Positions 48,544 through 59,328 of a DNA stretch of 64,000 bases are shown here, piece by piece; position 1 is the stretch's first letter; each line of letters begins with the position of its first letter. The translations under genes were made by a program, and so were the position numbers. The notes below the pieces were generated by a model. It made no database searches. It had not been told where the DNA came from and worked only from the letters and a program-made list of their open reading frames with translations. The stretch is from Toxonevra muliebris (Eukaryota > Arthropoda > Insecta > Diptera > Pallopteridae): NCBI GenBank assembly GCA_963691655.1, contig OY829329.1, forward strand, positions 17,188,708-17,252,707, written 5' to 3'.

Positions 48544-49341
48544 ATATATATATATATATATATATTTTAGAGTGGGTAAAATTTTTGGTATTTTTTCGAT
48601 ATTTAGTACCCCCTAGTTGTGTTCTATGGATCATTTTTAGCAACTTTTCCAATGAAAGTATAGTTCTATTTTGAATTCCGAGCCCCCAATTTTTGAAAAT
48701 AGGTATTTTTTCAACATTTTCAAGACTCGACTTGGACACAGCATTAAAAAAAAAATAGAAACAGCATTACAATATTTTGCTATGGGGGTTTTTTGGTACG
48801 AGAAAACCGAGTCTGACATTGATTTGCCGATCAAATTATGTTTTGATACTCAATTTGAACAAAAAAGGACAAACAAAATGTACAAAAATGGCAAAAAATC
48901 GGATTATTTGTATGGAAAGCACCCTTATTTTTAATCGTAATGACTTGAAATTTCGCACAAATTTTTTTTTTTACAAAAATTCTGAAAGTTACAGTGCAAT
49001 ATAATAAAAAATAAGGGTACGTCTCATACAAAATTTTCGATTTTTGGCCTCTTTTTTTAACCCAAAAACTTAAAATATGTTTATTTTCCATCGTAATGAC
49101 TTCAAACTTGCTGAGATAATCCGATGCAACAGAGAGCTTATAAAAAACCTATCGTGAACTTCAATTGCACGGATTATACGAATATGATTGATATGAATGA
49201 TAATACATTTACTCTAAGCATTACTTATGAACATTTGGAACAATATCTTGAAAATCATGATCGACCGATCTACCTGATCCGAAAATTCCGTTACACATAG
49301 AAGCAACGGAAAGACATGTTCAATTGCTAGCTAGCGTGTCC

Positions 49342-50504
49342 TTTTTTTTTATAATTTTATTACCCCTTGATATTTTTGCTAAAGGAGAGGCTGTCAAGGC
49401 TTAAGCGCAATGGGTATTGGTATGACACTTGCTGGGATATTGGTGACATTGTTGAAGGTACTGATATGGATCTAACAGTTCTATCAATGCCATCCGATAC
49501 AATTCCAACAATTCCAGTTTTAAAACAGCGCTATATAATACAAATTCCAGAGGCCCAAATTTGGCTTTTGCCGGAACCTGGGCCGGGAGTTGATTGTAAG
49601 CGTATTTTCACTGACGGCTTCAGAACAGAATTCGGTTCGGGTTCTGGGGTCTTTATTGAAAATGATGGAGTGCACCTTCACTTTTCCCTTGGGTTGTATG
49701 CTTCTGTTTTTCAAGCAGAAATTTTTGCAATCATCAAGGCAATGGACCATGTTATTGATAAGGGTTGGAGAGAAAGGAGTATCTGTGTATTTAGTGACAG
49801 TCAGGCTGCGCTTAAATCCTTGCTTAATCCTCTAACCACGTCTGAACTGGTTATGCATTGCAAATCCAGGCCTGCTGTTGATATGGGTTCCTCGACACTC
49901 AGGAATCTTAGGAAATTAACCTTCTGGCCAGAAAGGGTTCGGAAACTGGTTTCCTGGGCCCAGAACCTGTACTCTCTTTGTCGTCTACAGCCATCAAGAC
50001 CACCATTAATGAGTGGGTCGACTTGACCCACAATCGTAAATGGGAGGACCTGAGGGGCTTTAGACAGACAAAGACCATGTTACCTGTTATCTCGAAGCGT
50101 CTAACGGACTTTCTGTTATCACTTAACAGAAAGAGTTGTAGGCAGCTGGTGGGATTATATACAGGTCATTTCTTTTGGGCCAAACATTTGCATATGATTG
50201 GCCTGGGAGCTAGTGCCTTCTGTGCTTCCTGTTGTTTGGAGGAAGAATGTGAAGAGACGGCGGACCAATTTCTTAGTGTCTGCCCCGCTTTCTGCCGGAT
50301 CAGAGTAAGTATATTTGGCACTGGAGTGTTGGGAGACGAACACCTGAGCTCTTTAACACCGCAGGATCTGCTAAGATTTATTAATAAATCTGGTAGATTT
50401 AAAGAATAGCAAAAGGGAACACAGGATATAGCACATTGGACGTAAAACTTGTCTGAGTGTTGTATTCTTGAATACTTCTTTGTCTGTTCCAATAAAAAAA
50501 AAAA
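49342..50504 (+). mobile_element. 5'-truncated RNase H-bearing LINE with 10-bp duplication
   Basis: Flanked by perfect TAGCGTGTCC at 49,332-49,341 and 50,505-50,514. Ends in AATAAAAAAAAAAA. It contains the RNase H domain and C-terminal region of a non-LTR polyprotein (I/LOA-like by domain order). Removing it restores the reading of the host core across the junction (QLLA to SVSK). Confidence 0.93.
49367..50409 (+). pseudogene. RNase H and C-terminal zinc region of a LINE polyprotein
   Basis: Frame 1 (49,367-50,026) has RNase H signatures: FTDGFRTEFGSGSGVFIEND (first aspartate), SVFQAEIFAIIKAM (glutamate) and CVFSDSQAALKSL (second aspartate). The fourth acidic block (HxGIxGNxxAD) is missing, so a deletion occurred near 49,870. 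Frame 2 (49,978-50,409) has INEWVDLTHNRKWEDLRGFR and then CASCCLEEECEETADQFLSV, a C-x2-C motif whose usual H is Q. Dead through deletion and frameshift. Confidence 0.88.
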
Positions 50505-51403
50505 TAGCGTGTCCAAACGAGTTTTAGAACAGAACCGAGAGGAAGTTATGGCAGTGACATTAGAAAGCCGTAAAAAATTTCCTAAACTTGACAGCAAGAA
50601 AGACTTACAAAAATAACTCCTTCTCGCTTCTTACAATATTCATTTGAATTTTTTTCATTTATATATGTTTTATCTTTAATATTGAAATTGTAAAGAATAA
50701 TAAAATTGAAATGAAAAAAAAAATATGCTTTGTTCATTTGGGGAGTAGATAGAGAAATATCTAAATATCCGTTTTCTATCTGAAATCTACAGTAGTAGTT
50801 GCAATATCATGACGAGAACTTGTGAATTTTATTTTTTGACTTAACTTTGCAATCTCAGCAAGTTTGAAGTCATTACGATGGAAAATAAACATATTTTCCA
50901 TACAAAATTTAAAGTTTTTGGCCAAAAATCGAAAATTTTGTATGGGAGGTACCCTTATTTTTTATTATATTGCACTGTAACTTTCAGAATCTTTTTTTTT
51001 GTAAAAATTTGTGCGAAATTTTAAGTCATTACAATTAAAAATAAGGGTGCTTTCCATACAAATAATCCGATTTTTTGCCATTTTTGTACATTTTAAGCCT
51101 TTTTTGTTCAAATTGAGTATCAAAACATAATTTTATCGGCAAATCAATGTCAGACTCGGTTTTCTCGTACCAAAAAACCCCCATAGCAAAATATCGTAAT
51201 GCTGTTTCTATTTTTTTTAATGCTGTGTCCAAGTCGAATCTTGAAAATGTTGAAAAAATACCTATTTTCAAAAATTGGGGGGCTCGGAATTCAAAATAGA
51301 ACTATGCTTTCATTGGAAAAGTTGCTTAAAATGATCCATAGAACACAACTAGGGGGTACCAAACATCAGCTTTTTTTGAACCATACAATTTGACCCACCC
51401 TAA

Positions 51404-51717
51404 TATATGTATATATATATATATATACACTTTTAAATATTTCCCTAATAACTTAACACAATTAGCAAACAGTTTCCATTTCATCAAAGTCAAATTCTTT
51501 ATGAAAAACTATAAAATACAAACGCAAAACGAGGAAAAATGCCAACAAAAACGAATACAAAAAAAAAAAACAAATTCAAGATTGCAACCAAAAACTTTTA
51601 CTCATTGCAGCAGTCGAGAGTTTTACTAATTGGCAGCCAATTTGCATTTAATGACATTCAAACACAGTACATACAACTACAACATAGAACGACAAAGACG
51701 AGGAACAACAACAACAG

Positions 51718-51751
<34 letters not shown>

Positions 51752-54192
51752 AACTATGACCAACTACAGCTATGTATATAAGTACTTATGTTGTTGCTGG
51801 TCCATGACGCTTCAAGAAATATTATACTAGCATTTCTATTTTTATTTGTTAATTTAAGGCAATAGAAAAAAGGCAAAACAGAAACTTTTTAGATTTACCA
51901 AAAAATATCTATGAATCTAAGAGTTAAATGAGAATTTCAGCACCAAATGGTGACAACTACCAGTGAAGAGATTTTTCCTTTATATTTTTGTCATTTTCTA
52001 TTTGGTTTCATTTTCATTTAGTTTTCTTTCTTTTTTTTTCTTTGTGTTGTATTTTTTTTTGCATTTTTGCATAATAAGCAATAGCAAATGCCACCAAAAA
52101 TTCATAGAGAAAGAGTCATAAAATTCAACAAAAACCAAAAATAATTTTTTTTTACGCAATCAAAAAATATGAAGGCAAGAAAAATTGTAAAAGATAAAAC
52201 CTAAAGATAAAGAAGTCGAAGAGGAAGTAGGTGAAGATGAAGAAGAAGAAGGAGCAACTTTTTGTTTTTTTATTATGGGTAGGTAATGGAGAAAGTTTTT
52301 TCGAAGAGAACAACGACGACGATGACGAGAAAAGTTTAAGGATTATGAAAGGGATTTTGTTGTTGCTGTTTTTGTTTTAGTAGTTTTTGTTTTTGTAATT
52401 GCTTTAAGCCATAGTGAAAAGTAGTGTGTCAAGGACATTTATTATGCATTTTCAGATTTGTGTGAATTTTGCAATTTAATTAAAAATGCACAATGTTCTA
52501 GAAAGAAATAAAAATTAAAAGAAAAAAAGTTTGCAATTATTTAAATGCTTTTAATTTGCAAAAAAAAAAAAAAAACAAAACGAAAAAAAAAAAAACAAAA
52601 CGAAAAAAATTAAAAAAAAAAACGAAAAAAAATAAATAAATAAAAAGTAATAAAACACATTAATTATAACATTAATTAATGGCACGTTTGTTCTTTGTTC
52701 TTGTTCTCTTTCAATTTTAATCTCTCACATTTTCACACTCACGCTCACATTTTTCACATTGACATAGAAAAAAAAATTGTCATTTTTTATGTTCTCTCTC
52801 AATCAGTATAGAAGTTTATTGCTCTCATACTCGTTCAATTTTTGGCTGCATGCTTCTCACACTTTCTTCTTTCTAAACCTCTCATTTTTCATACTCTCTC
52901 TCAATCAGTTTAAACATTAATTGCTCTCATACTCTTTAAACTTTTGGCTGTCTGCTTCTCACACTTTAATTTTTCTTACTGCCATATAAACCTGTCATTT
53001 TTCATGCCTTCTCACAATCAACACACAATTATTTAGTCACATTTTTCTCTCTCACTTCTCTCTCTCTCTCTCTGTCTCTGATTTTACTCATTACCATAAA
53101 TTATAATCTGTCAATTTGTCATGCACTCTCTCTCTTCCTATCTTTTGCTCTCGTTCTCTATGTCTATCTGTCAGCACACAATGATTTAATTACTCCCAAA
53201 ACGTGTATCAAAAAAAGAAATAAAAATTTCACGCCACAACATTTTAAATAGCACCCTTGGGGCTATTTAAGCCACAAATGATTTTTCGTTTGCCAATCAT
53301 TAGTACAATCTCCTTTTTCTACTCCTACTGCTACTTTTCCTTGCCTACTCATATTCCTTCTCTTACTGTGAATAAAAAGCAACACTTCATTCACACCAAA
53401 TTCATTTAATCATCATCATCATTATCAACAATCATCGACATCATTGATGATTAATTATTTTCAACTTTAATGCTATTATTATTATTATTATTTTTATTAT
53501 TATTACAGTGTGACAGCGTGAATGAGTTGAAAGTTTTGACACTTTCCATAAAGGCCAGTATTATAATTTCAATGGTGACAGTTCTATCATGGGATTTGTT
53601 GTCGTTATTCAGCTCCAAAAAAAAAAAAAAAAAGAAGGGAACTTAATTGTAATACAAACTTTTATTTTAGTGAATGTAATTAATTTTTAATTATTTATTT
53701 TTGTATACATTTGTATAATTTTTTTTTTTTAAGTTTATGATATTAAATTTTTAAAATAAAGTATTTTTAATTAAGTGTTCTCATATCATATATGATATGC
53801 TTATTTCATTTCATGATAATTTTGTTTTGTGAAGATAATTTCTTGATCTTTTTTCTATTATGTATAAATTCTCTATTTTGGTTCGTCTTTATTTGCATTC
53901 AACAGTCAGATATCCCATTACATTGATAGTTACGGTTGAAAGTTTGCAAACATCGCGTATACTAGTTTTCATAGCCCTGTGAACGTTTGAGTTTTTTGTT
54001 AAAATTTAATTATAAAAACATGTTAAATACATTATTTGGATTATAAATTAATCCAATTTAATTTATTACAATTTAATGAATAACATTGCATTCCAATCCT
54101 AAAAACAATATATTGATGTAAAAACTATATTTAAAATCGTTTATATCATATATGATATTTCATGCAATGAGAACCAGAAAAAATGTTATATC
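51404..54192. other. AT-rich, microsatellite-bearing stretch, no gene recognised
   Basis: Contains (TA)n at 51,409-51,426, (CAA/CAG)n at 51,705-51,755, A-rich AAAACGAAAAA units at 52,560-52,640, pyrimidine-rich DNA at 52,700-53,170 and (ATT)n at 53,470-53,505. No supported gene. Confidence 0.5.
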
Positions 54193-55222
54193 AGGGCCGT
54201 AGCCAGAAATTTTTTTCGGGGGGGCTTTACATTCGAAGAAAATATTCGTAAATAATTTTTATCAAACTGATTTTGAAATACAATAAATTAAATCAATGAT
54301 ACATTTGATGGACCCAATAAAAATAAAATTTTAGGAAAAATTTTCCGATTTTTTTCAATCTTAACCTCAAAAAAAATGGCCAAAAGTGACAAAAAATTGC
54401 CAGAATAATCAAATTAAATTTTTTCAAATAAATATTATTCAATGTGCATTCTAATGCATTTTTTTTAATCGTGAGGAACACAATTTCATTAATTCATTGA
54501 CTTCCCACTACTGATGATGTACCCAACCTCAAAAAAAATTACCAAAAATTGTAGAGGCTCATTTTTTTCAAATGATCATCATTGGGAATTTGAGCCATTA
54601 TCAATGATAAGGAACCCGGATGAGGTTGGCTTATATTGCCTAAATTCGTGAAGTCACAGCATTGAAAGAGATCTTTCTAGTCGTGGTGCTCTGAGCAATA
54701 ATGCGTTATAAAATTAATTTTAAGATGGGTTTTGCTAATAAGATGGTTCCTAGTTTTTGCGAAAGAATTTTTCACGTTGAACACGAATCTGAGGTCAAAA
54801 ACTTCCCATCACGTCACGTTTAAGGAAAAAAATCCGAAATTTTTTCAATTTTTATTAATTTTTAAACTTTTCAAACTGATTCAAGACGAAACCTTAAATC
54901 AAACACAGTTACTGACCCAGAAAAACTATGAATGCAGAAGTGCTCAGTATCACCTTCTCTTTTTGAATCCGTAGTCAAACCTCATGTCGAAGAAAACCAA
55001 TCGGATTTGATCGCATAGTGTAACTAAGATTTCAAATTTATTTTTTATATTTGACTTTTTAGAACAAAAAAAAAAACCGATGGAAGTAAAAAATATCGTT
55101 AAATAGATTTTATTTTGACTTTTTTTCCATCCATTGACAATTAATCTCAAAAATTAGAATAAAGTTTGCACATTTCGGGGGGCCCCGATCAGAACCCCCA
55201 AAACCTCCCCCTAAATACGGCT
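54193..55222 (+). mobile_element. GGCCGTA-ended repeat family, copy 3 (longest, both ends)
   Basis: Starts CAGGGCCGTAGCCAGAAATT and ends CCCCCTAAATACGGCTTTGC, the latter equivalent (inverted) to the AAGGCCGTATTTAGGGGG end of copy 2. Collinear with copy 1 over its first ~850 bp. Length 1.03 kb. No transposase-like frame on either strand. Recent-looking relative to copy 4. Confidence 0.83.
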
Positions 55223-55269
55223 TTGCTCGGGTTCATATCTCGGCACGCTCAAAAATAGAAAATAAAAAT

Positions 55270-55465
55270 TTTTCTACATGGCACCACCTCTTGGCTGGCA
55301 ATGGCAAACCTCCAAGAGTAAAAAAATGCCTATGAAAAGCTTTTCACTTTGCCGTTCGGATTCGGCATAAAACTGTAGGTCCCTTCCATTCGTGTATAAA
55401 TATAACTCACACAACATGAATGGATGCGAAAAGCTCCGCCTTGGCCCTCCATGGGCTGTTTTGCC
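55270..55465 (+). repeat. tephritid-type dispersed repeat (TTGGCTGGCAATGGCAAACC)
   Basis: Contains TTGGCTGGCAATGGCAAACC, then TTTGCCGTTCGGATTCGGCA and AAACTGTAGGTCCCTTCCAT, then AAAGCTCCGCCTTGGCCCTC. I recall this series of words from a very abundant repeat of tephritid fruit flies. The 12,058 motif matches its core. Non-coding here. Confidence 0.6.
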
Positions 55466-55565
55466 ATAATAGTAGTAATATGTATGAATGTATAAAATGA
55501 AGTAAATTATATACATACATACATAACATGTAAAAATTAATATGAACAAAACGGTACAACAGAAG

Positions 55566-55700
55566 GAAAATTAGTATAAAAGGACATGCATTAAACAGAA
55601 CAAGACACGCAGACTTAAATCGTGGTCTAAGGTAGTAGCTCGGTGGTTCTATTGTCCTCTATTCGCTAGTTTATATGTAATAAACCAATCAATGCGTCCG
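55566..55700 (+). promoter_or_regulatory. TATA-box/polyadenylation pair resembling an LTR fragment
   Basis: AGTATAAAAGGACATGC at about 55,573 is a good TATA box. AATAAACC at about 55,679 could be a polyadenylation signal 105 bp downstream. Similar spacing is seen in insect retroelement LTRs. The words AGTTTATAT and GCGTCCGCA recur at 55,670-55,700 and 55,729-55,752. No matching second LTR or primer-binding site was found, so this is weak. Confidence 0.25.
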
Positions 55701-55770
55701 CACGGAAGGATAGTACAAAAGAGTCGTTAGTTTATATCAGCAGAGCGTCCGCATGCTAGGTTCTTCGTAA

Positions 55771-57124
55771 GACATTATTCATTCGTGAGGTATTAATTGG
55801 ATCTTGGCGTAAGTCCTTACGTATTGTTGCTTTGCACTTTGGTGTAAATGAGAAATGCACCAAATGCATAGGCTGTGGGAATCTCTGATCATAATACCAA
55901 TGCAAATTTTTAAGAGGGTAGCAGCAATTTTTGGGACGAGAGGCGCCTTAACATATACATACATTTAGGTGCATACATGTCTACACATTAAAATTATTGT
56001 CTGGTTTTGCTGACCAAATAAAATCAATCACTTTCGCTTTAACTGATAAAATTTCAGCTTAATTTCATACTTCTTTCTGATTATTCTACAGTGTATTTTA
56101 AATTTTCCTAGCTTAAAATTCAATTCACTTTACTTTTTTGCAACTTTTTACATATCAATAACCATGACATTTTAGATTACAAATCTTAAAAAAAGAAACG
56201 AAGAGATTTTTAGTTGAATTGATAATAAAAAAAAAAAAAAGTAAATAAGCAGCCTTCTTTCTTTTAGCTGACACAAAAACTCTACGAAAAAAAAGGCTAC
56301 AATTTCAATTGTGTAAATTGACAATAGACAAAAAGGCGAAAAAAAAAGTAAAGAAAATAGTATGCATCCATTATAAAAAACCATTCAAAAAGAAATCGTA
56401 TCTTTTTACAATTTCAAAATTATATGCATACTTACTACACTGCCGCCTACACTGTCCCACCGACACCAATGAACGCCACCGACACCAACGAACGCCACCG
56501 ACACCAATGAACGCCACCGACACCACTATCACCACCATTAACTTTAAACACCATTATTCAAAGTATTTCAAGCGCATCCGGTTTATTTGAAGCGAGAGCG
56601 TAAATGCGCAAGCTACTGTCAGTTAATTTCGCCCATAATAATTTCATTTGTGCCAAGTTTATCGATTAAGTGAGTACGAGTGATATACAATGAATATATA
56701 TACATACATATATATGTATGTATATTTCATTTAACATTTTTACTTCCACCCCATTGCTTTAGTTACATACTTACTTACTCTAAAGTAAGTATAATTCCTT
56801 TCAAGGATGCTGAAGCTGGGCTGCTGACTGTCTCTGCCTGCTGCCTGCTTCACTCAAAAGCCTTCATGAATTATTGAAACGGATTTCACTTTTCTTTTTA
56901 TGCATTAAAAGCAGCAAGCAGCAGCAGTAACACAAAAGCTAAAGCTGACGCTGGTGAAAGGATATTGACAGTAAGTAAGCAAAGAAAATAATATAAAAAA
57001 GAGAAAAAACAAAAACCCTCGCCAAAAAAGGCAACAAAAGTTGATTACAAAGATTTTTAAATTTAATTTAAAAGAAATTTTCATTGTGTGTGTAAATATA
57101 TGTATATGTCCATATGTATGTGTG
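55771..57124. other. AT-rich stretch with a short minisatellite, no gene recognised
   Basis: Poly-A/T, CATACATATATGTATG-like words (56,695-56,730) and the 19-bp repeat at 56,459-56,525. Short frames are compositional. Confidence 0.5.
56459..56525. repeat. 19-bp minisatellite (GAACGCCACCGACACCAAT)
   Basis: Three full units and one partial unit of GAACGCCACCGACACCAAY in tandem with almost no divergence. GC-rich against an AT-rich background, so likely a recent local expansion. Confidence 0.85.
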
Positions 57125-57776
57125 TTTTTTTTTTTTTTTTTTTTTTGTATGCGACAATGGTAGGGGAAATCTTCATAGATACTGGCAGCCCCGTGCTGTA
57201 CAGCATGCACGATTCACACTCCAGTGTACCTACGTACTAAAACCCCTCCTGACTTTCTCTATCCTGATTTGTCCCCTTGCGGCACCGCCAATTGAGGCAT
57301 TCCTTCGCAAGGCAGGATTTTGTTTTTCAACTGCTCACCGTTGTTGAGTCCATTCGGACTCTTGCAGCTTGCTCATCGCGTCTCACTCGTTGCATCATTT
57401 TTATCAGAATGACATTCGCTACATTCCATGCTTCTTCAGATGTTAGCATGTACCGTATAAGACCACACGGCGACATTGGTTGTGCCATGTTTTGTTCTAG
57501 TTCATGCCTAGCGTACTCGAATCTCACACATTCCATAAGTATGTGTTCCGCGTTCTCAAATTTGTTGTTGCAAAATAAACAATATGGGTCCTCCACATGC
57601 TTGTATTTACACAGGTATTGGCGGAAGCATCCATGTCCGCTTAAGAATTGCGTGAGATGATAGCTCACAATGCCGTGCTTTCTCTCTATCCACGCTGCTA
57701 CATTTGGTATTAGAGTATGAGTCCACCTCCCTTTTGTGCTGGCATCCCATCTGTGCTGCCACTCTCTTAGGTATTC
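57125..57776 (-). mobile_element. 5'-truncated R1-like LINE inserted in a (CA)n tract
   Basis: The minus-strand 3' end is a 22-base poly-A (plus strand T-run 57,125-57,146) followed directly by CACACATACATATGG. The 5' end abuts a (CA)n run (plus strand GTGTGTGT from 57,777). Microsatellite insertion of this kind is known for Waldo-type members of the R1 clade. The 3' UTR contains GGGGTTTTAGTACGTAGG, resembling the LINE at 14.1 kb. Confidence 0.87.
57327..57774 (-). pseudogene. C-terminal domain of R1-like LINE polyprotein (open)
   Basis: An uninterrupted C-terminal stretch: LREWQHRWDASTKGRWTHTL, then YHLTQFLSGHGCFRQYL, then zinc motif CLFCNNKFENAEHILMEC (C-x2-C, H-x4-C intact). It ends in TTVSS and TGA. 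The upstream polyprotein is missing by 5' truncation. The open frame beyond 57,776 is the microsatellite. The intact motif and long poly-A imply a fairly young copy. Confidence 0.87.
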
Positions 57777-57840
57777 GTGTGTGTGTGTGTGTGTGTGTGA
57801 GTATGTGCTGTGTGTGTGTGTGTGTGAGTATGTGCTGTAT
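57777..57840. repeat. (GT)n microsatellite
   Basis: Two (GT)n runs separated by GAGTATGTGCT, adjoining the LINE 5' end. Likely the original insertion target. Confidence 0.95.
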
Positions 57841-58152
57841 GTCAACAGCAAATTATCCTTTAAATTAAACATAAAATTATCATTATTTCTTTTGTCATTT
57901 TCATCATCAGCATACAGATGCAAACACACACACACACAAACAGAAAAAACAACAGTGCTCAAAAATTCTGTATTCTTTATTTCGTTCACTCATTCTTTTT
58001 TTACGTACGTTGTGTTGTTGTTTAATTTTTTAACTCTCACTTTTTGTATTTGCTGCTGTTGTTGTTGTTGTTTTTTTATTATCATTGTTTACACTTCCTT
58101 TTGCTAATCACATGCAAATCCTTAACTTTTTTTATACACACTCTCGTTCTCA

Positions 58153-58184
<32 letters not shown>

Positions 58185-58818
58185 GCCCCCTTTTATTATA
58201 TGGTTCCCTCTCTTGTTGAAGGGGCTCTTGTTCTAGTTTTTGTTGTTTTTTTTTTTTTGCCTATATGTGACTTTGTGACTCACACGCGTATAATAAGCTC
58301 ATTTGTAATGGAAATGAGTTTTTGTTTAACATACTCTTTCACACACACACACAAATATACACATATTTGAGCGGGAGTATGCCTGCCTGGAAGTACTTGT
58401 GTGTATGAGTGTGTGTGTGTGTTTGTAGATTGTGTACAGTATTAAGGATAAAACGTAATTCATATCCATTTAATTCTTACTCTTTTTCTCTTTTATGTTG
58501 TCGTTCGTACGTATGGGATTTTAAATTAAACCACAGAACGTTTTCTATGGTCTTCAAAGCAACAACACAAGCGTGTTGCCAGACTTTATTAAAATGTGAG
58601 ATTTTTAAAAATGATTAAGAATATTCAGATCCTGTGTCTTGCCTAACTGTTGATTAAACTATTTCGTTGGTATAACAAAGCAACCTTTGAGTTAGTTGAG
58701 TATCGTCCTCTTAACCTTCTAGCAGTCTAGTCTGCCTGTGGGCGATCCACATCTTAACAGCATTGAAACATACAAATACAATTTCTTATGTCTCAAAACA
58801 GCAACAGATCCTCTGTTA
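57841..58818. other. microsatellite-rich stretch, no gene recognised
   Basis: (CA)n near 57,925 and 58,340, (TTG)n at 58,052-58,070 and (CT)n at 58,152-58,185. Small frames are cysteine/valine or leucine/phenylalanine simple sequence. Confidence 0.5.
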
Positions 58819-59328
58819 AGAACTGCGCCGAATTAAATTGCCCTCTACAAAAGTGATAAAATCTTTTGAACCCGTAATCCGATTTTTATAAACCAAAGTA
58901 TTTTATTTTGTAAATTATTTTTGGGTTTGAAAAAAAAAAAAATAAAAATAAGAAACCAAGAATTATTATTTTTTCAGAAAAAGATTTGATTTTTCAGGAA
59001 CCGCGTTCATTAATGTTTTTATGGTAGTATCCGACACCCCCACAGCTTCGGAGACCACTTTGCTTTAAAGTCTTGAAGGTCTTTGGTCACTTTTTTTTTT
59101 GTTAACTTCATCTCTCTTTTTACTAAAGCCCAGTATCTCTCAATCGGGCTTAATTCTAAACAGTTTATTGGATTGGCTTCTCTAGGCACTAAAATCACTT
59201 CATTCCGTTGGAAGCACTCTAAGGTTGCTTTGCGGTAGTGCCATGAAGCGAGGTCAGGCCAAAAGAAAGTAAATACTTCATATTGGCGTAAAAATGAAAG
59301 CAACCTCTTTTGCAGGCATCCCTATATA

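Larger units (their letters stand above)
49117..50616 (+). pseudogene. core coding relic of the long-TIR element
   Basis: Before the LINE: FNCTDYTNMIDMNDNTFTLS followed by YEHLEQYLENHD, then a frameshift and IEATERHVQLLA. After the LINE the frame continues as SVSKRVLEQNREEVMAVTLE and FPKLDSKKDL, ending in a TAA at about 50,614-50,616. The T/A-E-R-x-V-x-L pattern and RKKFPxLDSKKDL ending remind me of C-termini of insect transposon-related proteins, but I cannot name the family. Only the C-terminal part is present. Confidence 0.45.
48572..51403. mobile_element. DNA element with ~540-bp terminal inverted repeats, split by a LINE
   Basis: Arms 48,572-49,116 and 50,866-51,403 are reverse complements at about 90% identity. 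Outer ends are AGAGTGGGTAAAAT and AGGGTGGGTCAAAT. The core (49,117-50,865) holds a coding relic and a 1,163-bp LINE insertion; without the LINE the element is about 1.66 kb. Long TIRs occur in several transposon groups, so superfamily is left open. Frames inside the arms are mirror-image by-products. Confidence 0.85.

Noticed and set aside
48671..49091. Overlapping 65-87-residue frames on both strands, echoed at 51,035-51,271
   Set aside because: They lie in the inverted arms of the long-TIR element and mirror one another; no domain.
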